From assembly GCA_028749105.1 (NCBI GenBank), contig JAQUQF010000094.1:1-6921 (forward strand): 6,921 bases of DNA. The letters are read 5' to 3'. Of this stretch, positions 1-6,921 are shown one piece after another. Numbering within the stretch: position 1 is the stretch's first letter; every line of letters begins with the position of its first letter. The notes under the pieces were generated by a model, which was not told the origin of the DNA, made no database searches, and worked only from the letters and a program-made list of their open reading frames with translations. Origin of the DNA: Acidobacteriota bacterium. GTDB lineage: Bacteria; Acidobacteriota; Aminicenantia; UBA2199. The position numbers and the translations under genes are program-made.

Positions 1-196
1 GTTCCAGCTCCTCCTGGATCGAGATGGCCTCCTTGTCCTGGGCGGTGCGCCGTATCTTTTCCCCCAGCGGCGAATCGGTCGGCTCGCGCAGCCAGGCGGC
101 GGCAATGCCGTTTTCGGATAAATGGGTATGGAACATCCTGGAGAGGGTCGTCTTGCCCGAGCCGTCAATGCCCTCGAAGACGATCAGCCGGGCCAT
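1..196 (-). CDS. tmk: Thymidylate kinase (dTMP kinase), N-terminal part, cut by window edge
   Basis: Phosphorylates dTMP to dTDP with ATP in the cytoplasm, an essential step of dTTP synthesis. Translating the minus strand from ATG at 196-194 gives a protein opening MARLIVFEGIDGSGKTTLSR. That is the typical Tmk N-terminus with a Walker A P-loop (GIDGSGKTT, residues 9-17). A later LREPTDSPLGEKIR stretch (about residues 37-50) matches the family's REP-G-T-x-LGEKIR substrate-site segment. Only 65 codons of a usual ~200-215 are visible and the rest lies beyond base 1. The start codon directly follows the PFK stop (TAG-ATG). A GGAG at 205-202, inside the end of the PFK gene and 5 nt upstream, can serve as its ribosome binding site, which supports this start and suggests translational coupling. 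Identification is secure. Other P-loop nucleotide kinases are less likely because of the DGSGKTT and REP motifs. Confidence 0.93.
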   Translation of the reverse strand, partial: MARLIVFEGIDGSGKTTLSRMFHTHLSENGIAAAWLREPTDSPLGEKIRRTAQDKEAISIQEELE

Positions 197-1294
197 CTAG
201 ACTCCAAAGCAGGTGCCCACGGCCTTGGCGGTCCGCACCATGTCGTCCTCGGCCTTTACCCGCCGCGGCACGGCGACGGCTTCCTTGATCGGCGTGGTTT
301 TGATCTCCGTGCCGCGCAGGCCGACCAGGTAGCCGAATTTCCCGCTGACGGCGGCCTCCACCGCGTGGTAGCCGAAGCGACTGGCCAGGATGCGGTCGAA
401 GGGAGTGGGGCTGCCGCCGCGCTGCACGTGGCCCAGGATGGTGTAGCGGCTTTCGATGCCGGTCATGTCTTCGATCTGGTTGGCGACCTTGGCGGCGATG
501 CCGCCCAGGCGGATCGGGTCGGAGGCGTCGTTCACCTTGCGGGCGACGACCAGCTCGCCCACTTCGGGCTTGGCCCCCTCGGCGACCACGACCAGCGAGA
601 AGCGCTTGCCGCTTGCGGTGCGCTGGCGGATCTTGTCGCAGACCTTGTCGATGCGGTAGGGGAGCTCGGGGATGAGGATGACATCGCCGCCGCCGGCCAG
701 GCCGGCCTCCAGCGCGATCCAGCCGGCATAGCGGCCCATCACCTCGATGACCATGACGCGGTGGTGGGCCTCGGCCGTCGAGTGCAGTTTGTCGATGGCG
801 ATGGTGGCGGTGTTCAGTGCCGTGTCGAAGCCGAAGGTGACGTCGGTGCCGTTCAGGTCGTTGTCGATGGTCTTGGGGACGCCGACGACGGGCAGGCCGT
901 GCTTCTCGAAGAAGCGGTCGGCGATGATCTGGGTGCCGTCGCCGCCGACGGTGATCAGCACGTCGATCTCGTTGTACTCGATGGTCTTCAGCGCCTGCGC
1001 CGAGACGTCGCGGTGCTCCCGCACTCCTCCCGGGCCAAGTTCGGAGTATTGGAAGGGGTTGTCGCTGTTGGACGTCCCCAGGATGGTGCCGCCGCGGGGC
1101 AGGATGCCGGAAACGTCGGCCGGAATCAGGGGACGGACGTTCTTGTGGATCAGCCCGGCGTAGCCGTCAATGATGCCGCAGACTTCGATGCCGTGGCCGT
1201 TGCAGGCCGTGTGCACCACAGCGCGGATAACGGCGTTCAGACCCGGACAGTCGCCGCCGCCGGTCAATATCCCGATCTTCCTGATTTTTTTCAT
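197..1294 (-). CDS. pfkA: 6-phosphofructokinase, probably ATP-dependent (365 aa)
   Basis: Converts fructose 6-phosphate to fructose 1,6-bisphosphate, the committed step of glycolysis, in the cytoplasm. Motifs seen in order: nucleotide loop TGGGDCPGLN (11-20), GGDGT (117-121), substrate/catalytic PKTIDNDL (140-147), MGRYAGW (186-192), a PE pair (209-210) and RYTILGHVQRGG (283-294). The residue after GGD is Gly, which in this family marks ATP use, whereas pyrophosphate enzymes carry Asp there. The residue before TIDND is Lys, as in pyrophosphate enzymes, rather than the Gly of E. coli PfkA. This G/K combination is known from an ATP-using clade that includes actinobacterial enzymes, so ATP is the best guess, but the donor should be tested. 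At 365 residues it is longer than the ~320 of E. coli. The start is supported by AGAGGT at 1306-1301, 6 nt upstream. It lies 67 bp after the acyltransferase gene and abuts tmk. A symbol of pfp would apply if it used pyrophosphate. Confidence 0.94.
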   Translation of the reverse strand: MKKIRKIGILTGGGDCPGLNAVIRAVVHTACNGHGIEVCGIIDGYAGLIHKNVRPLIPADVSGILPRGGTILGTSNSDNPFQYSELGPGGVREHRDVSAQALKTIEYNEIDVLITVGGDGTQIIADRFFEKHGLPVVGVPKTIDNDLNGTDVTFGFDTALNTATIAIDKLHSTAEAHHRVMVIEVMGRYAGWIALEAGLAGGGDVILIPELPYRIDKVCDKIRQRTASGKRFSLVVVAEGAKPEVGELVVARKVNDASDPIRLGGIAAKVANQIEDMTGIESRYTILGHVQRGGSPTPFDRILASRFGYHAVEAAVSGKFGYLVGLRGTEIKTTPIKEAVAVPRRVKAEDDMVRTAKAVGTCFGV

Positions 1295-1361
1295 GTGGGC
1301 ACCTCTCGGCGGCCATCATAGCAAATATCCGCCCCTGTTGGCAATCGCCATTCAGGTGAAT

Positions 1362-2004
1362 TCACACTATGTCATTGCCGCCCTGGACCTGACTCTGCAG
1401 CCGGTCGAGCTGTTCGGATAGGGCCTTCAGTGTATGTTCCATCTCCACGGCCTGCAGGTCGGAGCCGAACCGCATGGGGGCGCCGTACGCAAAGTGGATG
1501 CGGCCGAAGGGCAGGGGGACCAGGAAACGGTCCCAGCTTTTTTCAAGGACCTTGACGCGGGAGGCGCCCCAGCTGATGGGAACGACCCAGGCCCCGGTCC
1601 TGGCCGCCAGCTGCACCGCCCCCTCCTTGACCCGGCGGGCCGGGCCTTTGGGGCCGTCGGCGGTGATGAGCACTTCGGCTTTTTCCTTCTGCACCAAGCG
1701 CGCCAACTCCAAAAAGGCGCGCGCCCCTCCCCTGGAGGAAGAGCCGCGCACGGGAAGCATGCCGAATTCATCGGCCACGGCCGCCACCAGGTCGCCGTCG
1801 TCGGAGAGGGAGATTAGCGGCCTGGCGCCGCAATCCCGGAACTTGTGGATGACAAAGAGGATGTGGCGGTGCCAAAAGATGTAGATCAGCGGCTGCCCAT
1901 CCTTTTTCAAAGCCTGAATTGCATCCTGCCCTTCCACGGAAACCTTGTTGCACGCCACGATGCCTTCGATCAGCATCCGGGCCAGCTTTTTCAACAGGAA
2001 GAAC

Positions 2005-2027
<23 letters not shown>
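1362..2027 (-). CDS. DUF374-type lysophospholipid acyltransferase family protein (221 aa)
   Basis: This looks like the DUF374 branch of the lysophospholipid acyltransferase (PlsC/LpxL-like) superfamily, whose members transfer acyl chains to lipid acceptors at the inner membrane. The exact substrate of this branch is not established. Evidence: a basic, hydrophobic N-terminus (residues 1-25) suited to peripheral membrane binding; IFWHRH (50-55) where the family has its catalytic His block; SLSDDGDL (73-80); VRGSSSRGGARAFLEL (93-108); and the diagnostic ITADGPKGPARRVKEG (121-136), followed by AARTGAWVVPISW (141-153). The canonical HxxxxD of PlsC is absent: after H53 or H55 no Asp stands at the fifth following place, which fits DUF374 rather than PlsC. 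The length is normal. The start overlaps the regulator gene by 23 bp. An AAGGA at 2034-2030 lies only 2 nt from ATG, which is tight, so a slightly later start cannot be excluded. A role in outer-membrane or lipid A-like lipid acylation is plausible but inferred. Confidence 0.85.
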
Positions 2028-3369
<1,342 letters not shown>

Positions 3370-3517
3370 GCCCTGATTATCGGCCATCCCCGCCGTTCTT
3401 GTCAAATCAGGTCATCGTCTGCGGAAATGTCGCCATCCGTGTCGATATGACGCCGGGCTTGTGACAGGCGGCTTGAGAGCAATGCGGACCGGTTTAGCCC
3501 ATATTTTTGCAGGCCGA
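3370..3517. other. Divergent intergenic region upstream of the regulator gene
   Basis: This is the regulator-side part of the 228-bp gap between the two divergent genes. I found no RNA gene, no convincing minus-strand -35/-10 pair for the regulator, no sigma-54 -24/-12 pair and no terminator. If the regulator starts at 3387 or 3405 rather than 3369, the gap shrinks accordingly. The operon promoter must lie here or further upstream, but I cannot place it. Confidence 0.5.
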
Positions 3518-3546
3518 TTGACACCATCCGGGATTTTCAATAATAT
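3518..3546 (+). promoter_or_regulatory. Predicted sigma-70-type promoter of the M6 protease gene
   Basis: A consensus -35 hexamer TTGACA (3518-3523) is followed by a 17-bp spacer and a -10 element TAATAT (3541-3546). A perfect TATAAT overlaps it at 3544-3549, but with a 20-bp spacer. Transcription would begin about 3553-3556, giving a leader of roughly 45 nt before the ATG at 3598. The AT-rich tract 3531-3580 stands out against the GC-rich surroundings. The match is close to ideal for a housekeeping sigma factor, so the protease may be expressed constitutively at high level unless a repressor acts here. Start-site mapping has not been seen, so this rests on sequence alone. Confidence 0.72.
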
Positions 3547-3585
3547 AATTCAATCAGGGAATGGCCGCATTATTATTTGCCATGC

Positions 3586-3593
3586 AAGGGGGA
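3586..3593 (+). promoter_or_regulatory. Strong Shine-Dalgarno sequence fixing the M6 protease start
   Basis: AAGGGGGA sits 4 nt before the ATG at 3598 and is the best ribosome binding site in the window. It selects the 3598 start, whose product begins with a clear signal peptide. It argues against the ATGs at 3561 and 3582, which lie upstream of it; the 3561 frame gives only a short unrelated peptide. Confidence 0.8.
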
Positions 3594-3597
3594 ACTG

Positions 3598-6500
3598 ATG
3601 AAATGGACAAAGGGTTTACTTGCGGCGTTGTTGGTGCTGGCATTGCTTTCTGCTGCCCGGGTCGAGCTGCCGGCGGCGTATCTGACCAACGTGCCGGTTA
3701 CGGTCACCCAGCCCGATGGCTGCGTGCTCGATCTGCTCGCCAGCGGTGACGAATATTACAACTGGCTGCACGACCGCAACGGCTTCACCATCATGCAGGA
3801 TCCGGGGAACGGCTATTATGTCTATGCCCTAAAAATCAATGGCGTATTGGTCCCATCCACGATTGTGCCCGGGGAGGGGGTCGATCCCGCGGCAATCGGT
3901 TTGCAACGGCATCTCCTGGACGACCCCGGACGGCGTCCGGCACGCGAGGACATTTTTCCCAGCCCCGGCGAAGTCATCAATGCCCCTCATTCCGGGACGC
4001 TCAACAATCTTGTCATCTTCATCCGCTTCAGCGATGAGGGCGAATTCACCGACAACATCAGTTCATATGATACCCTGTTCAATACCCCGACCGCCGGCGC
4101 CAATTCAATGCGCAACTATTTCTACGAGGTCTCCTACAACGCCCTGACCATCCCCTCTACCTTCTATCCCACCCCCGGGGCGACGGTCATTTCCTATCAG
4201 GACACCCAGCCGCGCAACTATTTTAAACCGTACAATGCCGCGACCAACCCCACCGGTTATACCAATTCCGAGCGCACCACGCGCGAACATGGTTTGCTGA
4301 AGAGAGCGGTTGATTACATCAATGGCCTGGGGTTGTTTCCGGCGGGAGCGACCATCGATGGCGACGGGGACGGCTATGTCGATAATATCTGCTTCATCAT
4401 TAAAGGCAGCCCGACTGCCTGGGATACGCTGCTCTGGCCCCATCGCTGGAGCCTCTATACGGTCGCGGCTTATATCAATGGCAAAAGGGTGTATGATTAC
4501 AACTTTCAGCTGCAGTCCGCCACCCTGTCCTGGGGGGTGGGAGTCCTCAGCCATGAGATGTTTCACTCCCTCGGCTCACCCGACCTGTATCATTATACCA
4601 GCAATGGCATCACTCCCGTGGGGGGCTGGGACGTAATGGATACGGACAACAATCCGCCCGAGCACATGCTCACCCACATGAAGTGGAAATATGGCGATTG
4701 GATCGCCGCGGTCCCAGAAATCACCGCTTCCGGAACTTATATGCTGAACCCCGTCACTGCGGCGACGAACAATTGCTACAAGATCGCCAGCCCCAATTCG
4801 AGCACGCAATACTTCATGGTGGAGTACCGCAAGCGGATCGGCACCTTCGAAAACTCGATCCCGGCTGAAGGCCTGATCGTATACCGCATCAACACCGATG
4901 CCGATGGGAATGCCGACGGACCGCCCGACGAGGTCTATGTCTATCGCCCCAACGGGACGCCCACTGTCAACGGCCTCATCAACCAAGCCAATTTCAGTTC
5001 CGACTCTGGGCGCACGGTGATCAACGACAGCACCAATCCGTCAAGCTTCCTTGCCGACGGCTCTGCCGGCGGGCTCGACATATCCAATGTCACCGCCGTG
5101 GGAGCGACCATCTCCTTCACCGTGGGACTCGGTGGGGGGAGTCACACGATCAGCGGCACGATCACTCAAGGTGTAATGCAGCTTGCCGGGGTGGTGCTGA
5201 ACGGTTTGCCCGGCAATCCGGTCACCAATGGCTCGGGGTTTTATTCAGCCAGTGTCAGCAGCGGCTGGAGCGGCACGGTCACTCCCACCTTGGCCGGCTA
5301 TAGCTTTTCTCCGTCACAGGTTACCTATAGCAATGTCACAAGCAGCCAGACGACCAACTACACGGCCCAGGCTGTGCCGCCCCTGCAGGTTATCTCTCCC
5401 AATGGCGGTGAAATTTGGCAGCAGGGAACAATTCATGCCATTGCCTGGACCGGTTACGCCGCAGCCAATGTCAAGATCGAATACAGCTCCAACAATGGCG
5501 GAGCCTGGACGACGGTCATTGCTTCGACGCCGGCTGCCAGCGGCAGCTACAGCTGGACCGTCCCATCGGATCCGTCGGCCAACTGCCTTGTACGGGTCAG
5601 TGATGAAGGCAATGCCAGCAACTATGACTCCAGTAATGGCGTTTTTACTATTTCCCTGACAGCCCCGAGTTATTACAACTCCCCGGCGCAGTACAAGGTG
5701 CTGCCCGAGGTGATCTGGGCGCAGGCCACCGGCGGCGGCACCTGGATATCGGAGGTGCAGCTGACCGACGTCACCGGCGGCTCGCAGGTCTATGTGTATT
5801 ACAACACGGCGACAGGGCGGCGCGGGCCGATCCTGCTGTGGAACAACACGGGCGGGGCGCTCAGCAGCATCAAGTACAGCAACCTGCTGGAGACCATCGA
5901 CGGCCTGGACACGGGCACTTTCACGTATTACGGCACGGTGGGGGCGGTGGAGTTCATCACGCAAGATGGCAGCCACACCATACATGCGGCGGTGCGCGAG
6001 TTGAACGGCAACTTCGCCAAGACTTCCTCGGGGCTGTCGCTGCACGACGCCAACACGGCAACGACCACCCGGGCGATGACCGTCACCAACCTGAGCAGCA
6101 ATGCCACCTACCGGGCGACAGTCGGCTTTTTCAACCCGACGGCCGATGAGGTGTCGGTTGAGTATACCCTGCTGAACAACGGCGGCGAGCAGGTCGGCAC
6201 TCTGTTCAACAGGACTATGGCGGGGCATGGATTCTTGACATTCGATCCGTTCACCGAGGCTGGCGTTCCGTATCCGGGGAGCTCATACGACAACGTCATC
6301 CTGCAAGTTCGGCCGATCACGGGGGCGGGCAAGCTGATGTGCTTCGGGGCGACGGCGAACAACGCGTCGAACGATCCGGCGGCGCATGTGGCGGTGCAGG
6401 GGGCGGCAGGCTACGACAATGGGCCTGGCAGCCTGCAGGTGCTGCCCGAGGTGATCTGGGCGCCGGCAACTGGCGGCGGCACCTGGGTGTCGGAGGTGCA

Positions 6501-6921
6501 GCTGACCGACGTCACAGGCGGCTCGCAGGTGAGCGTCTATTACAACACGCTGACGGGGCGTAGAGGTCCGTTCCTGCTATGGAACAACACGGGGAGCGCT
6601 CTCAGCAGCATCAAGTACAGCAACCTGCTGGAGGCGATCGACGGGCTGGATACTGGGACATTCACCTATTCCGGGACGGTGGGATCGGTGGAGTTCGTCA
6701 CGCAGGACGGCAGCCACACCATACATGCGGCGGTGCGCGAGCTGAACGGCAACTACGCCAAGACGTTCCCGGGACTGAACCTGGTGGCGGCGGAGACGGC
6801 CGACACGGCTCGGGCGATGCTGGTGCAGAACCTGACGAACAACGCCAGTTACCGAACTACAGTCGGGTTCTTCAACCCGACCTCCGACTCGCTGACGGTG
6901 GAGTTTACGCTGCTGGATAAC
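3598..6921 (+). CDS. Secreted multidomain M6-family (immune inhibitor A-like) metalloprotease, 3' end beyond window
   Basis: An exported zinc endopeptidase; 1108 codons are visible with no stop, so the C-terminus is missing. Order of parts: signal peptide (KWTK then hydrophobic LLAALLVLALLSA, cleavage near residue 19-20); propeptide with the M6-typical stretch VPVTVTQPDG and ASGDEYYNWLHD (about 32-59); catalytic region from about 135 (LNNLVIFIRFSD); a calcium-type loop DGDGDGYVD (254-262); zinc motif HEMFHSLGSPDLY (319-331) with H319, E320 and H323; and a probable Met-turn, GGWDVMD (342-348). After about 512 come a HTISGT... segment ending near 591, resembling carboxypeptidase-regulatory-like beta folds, and a PNGGEIW Kre9/Knh1-like domain (596-686). 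Tandem 247-residue modules start at 701. Catalytic residues are intact, so it is probably active on extracellular proteins, for scavenging or surface use. Substrate and anchoring are unknown because the end is not seen. It is transcribed away from the regulator gene. Codon choice changes at the repeats (more GCG, ACG and CTG). Confidence 0.9.
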   Translation, partial: MKWTKGLLAALLVLALLSAARVELPAAYLTNVPVTVTQPDGCVLDLLASGDEYYNWLHDRNGFTIMQDPGNGYYVYALKINGVLVPSTIVPGEGVDPAAIGLQRHLLDDPGRRPAREDIFPSPGEVINAPHSGTLNNLVIFIRFSDEGEFTDNISSYDTLFNTPTAGANSMRNYFYEVSYNALTIPSTFYPTPGATVISYQDTQPRNYFKPYNAATNPTGYTNSERTTREHGLLKRAVDYINGLGLFPAGATIDGDGDGYVDNICFIIKGSPTAWDTLLWPHRWSLYTVAAYINGKRVYDYNFQLQSATLSWGVGVLSHEMFHSLGSPDLYHYTSNGITPVGGWDVMDTDNNPPEHMLTHMKWKYGDWIAAVPEITASGTYMLNPVTAATNNCYKIASPNSSTQYFMVEYRKRIGTFENSIPAEGLIVYRINTDADGNADGPPDEVYVYRPNGTPTVNGLINQANFSSDSGRTVINDSTNPSSFLADGSAGGLDISNVTAVGATISFTVGLGGGSHTISGTITQGVMQLAGVVLNGLPGNPVTNGSGFYSASVSSGWSGTVTPTLAGYSFSPSQVTYSNVTSSQTTNYTAQAVPPLQVISPNGGEIWQQGTIHAIAWTGYAAANVKIEYSSNNGGAWTTVIASTPAASGSYSWTVPSDPSANCLVRVSDEGNASNYDSSNGVFTISLTAPSYYNSPAQYKVLPEVIWAQATGGGTWISEVQLTDVTGGSQVYVYYNTATGRRGPILLWNNTGGALSSIKYSNLLETIDGLDTGTFTYYGTVGAVEFITQDGSHTIHAAVRELNGNFAKTSSGLSLHDANTATTTRAMTVTNLSSNATYRATVGFFNPTADEVSVEYTLLNNGGEQVGTLFNRTMAGHGFLTFDPFTEAGVPYPGSSYDNVILQVRPITGAGKLMCFGATANNASNDPAAHVAVQGAAGYDNGPGSLQVLPEVIWAPATGGGTWVSEVQLTDVTGGSQVSVYYNTLTGRRGPFLLWNNTGSALSSIKYSNLLEAIDGLDTGTFTYSGTVGSVEFVTQDGSHTIHAAVRELNGNYAKTFPGLNLVAAETADTARAMLVQNLTNNASYRTTVGFFNPTSDSLTVEFTLLDN
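5698..6438 (+). repeat. Tandem coding repeat, copy 1 (741 bp, 247 aa), complete
   Basis: First full unit of the repeat array in the M6 protease (protein residues 701-947). It begins VLPEVIWAQATGGGTW and ends just before the next VLPEVIWAPATGGGTW. The unit looks bipartite. An N-terminal part of about 110 residues contains EVQLTDVTGGSQV, LLWNNTG, SSIKYSNLLE, VEFITQDGSHTIHAAVREL. A C-terminal part of about 137 residues contains TVGFFNPT, LFNRTMAGHGF, FGATANNASNDPAAH. Alternating hydrophobic residues with Gly, Asn and Thr suggest two beta-sandwich domains. I know similar modules by appearance from large secreted proteins of Acidobacteriota-like bacteria, where the function is not defined. Surface display or carbohydrate/protein binding is only a guess. 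Confidence 0.9.
6439..6921 (+). repeat. Tandem coding repeat, copy 2, first 161 of 247 aa (cut by window edge)
   Basis: Second unit of the array (residues 948-1108), aligned to copy 1 at a constant 741-bp offset with no gaps. By hand count about 98 of the first 110 residues match, then only about 32 of the next 51. Two 33-nt blocks are identical at the DNA level (5860-5892 with 6601-6633, and 5968-6000 with 6709-6741), including the less usual ATA isoleucine codon in both. More copies may follow outside the window. Confidence 0.9.

Noticed and set aside
122..1321. 399-aa plus-strand open frame antisense to the phosphofructokinase
   Set aside because: It is rich in Asp, Gly, Ala, Val and His as expected from the complement of GC-rich codons, shows no family motif, and covers a fully supported gene on the other strand.
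1356..1365. Perfect 10-bp palindrome GTGAATTCAC at the acyltransferase stop codon
   Set aside because: It has no loop and no following T-tract on either strand, so it is not a terminator, and a palindrome this short is expected by chance.
3370..3405. Upstream TTG (3405) and ATG (3387) starts for the response regulator
   Set aside because: They add residues before the receiver fold without a better ribosome binding site. The ATG at 3387 remains possible.
3561..3580. Possible sigma-54 site (TGGC...TTGC)
   Set aside because: The GG and GC elements are 14 bp apart rather than the required 10.
3561..3583. Inverted repeat ATGGC...GCCAT with a 13-nt loop in the protease leader
   Set aside because: A 5-bp stem with a long AT-rich loop is too weak to call an operator or riboswitch.
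3561..3749. 62-aa plus-strand frame beginning upstream of the protease ATG
   Set aside because: It is out of frame with the protease, has no ribosome binding site, and would overlap the signal peptide. The strong Shine-Dalgarno at 3586-3593 serves the ATG at 3598.
5314..6228. 304-aa minus-strand open frame inside the protease gene
   Set aside because: It has no recognisable motif, is rich in Arg, Gly, Val and Ala, and lies opposite a frame with Kre9-like and repeat modules that continues uninterrupted to 6921.

Overview
The window joins a compact bacterial operon to the 5' part of a very large secreted-protease gene. The DNA is GC-rich by eye. The minus strand carries four tightly packed genes. 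In order of transcription they are an NtrC-type sigma-54-dependent response regulator (2005-3369), a DUF374-type lysophospholipid acyltransferase-like protein (1362-2027), a 6-phosphofructokinase (197-1294), and the first 65 codons of thymidylate kinase (1-196), which runs off the left edge. The first two overlap by 23 bp, and the last two abut with no bases between stop and start, so co-transcription is likely.

A 228-bp divergent gap (3370-3597) separates this cluster from a plus-strand frame that stays open from 3598 to the last base. This frame holds 1108 codons and is unfinished. It encodes an exported M6-family (immune inhibitor A-like) zinc metallopeptidase with signal peptide, propeptide, catalytic domain (HEMFHSLGSPDLY), a small beta-sandwich-like segment, a 'PNGGE-W' Kre9/Knh1-like adhesion-type domain, and then tandem 247-residue modules, one complete and one cut by the window edge. 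A very good sigma-70 promoter (TTGACA, 17-bp spacer, TAATAT) and a strong Shine-Dalgarno sequence precede it.

The mix of NtrC-type regulator, G/K-type PFK, DUF374 protein and a modular M6 protease with Kre9-like and long repeat modules is reminiscent of Acidobacteriota or Candidatus Aminicenantes. This is inferred from general familiarity only, since no marker gene or alignment backs it here.

The most notable signal is in the protease repeats. The two copies align without gaps at a 741-bp period. The first ~110 residues are about 89% identical, the next 51 only about 63%, and codon choice shifts toward G-ending codons relative to the catalytic part. This suggests a mobile or homogenised surface module attached to an older protease. 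I saw no RNA gene, CRISPR array, insertion sequence or clearly novel defence-type system.
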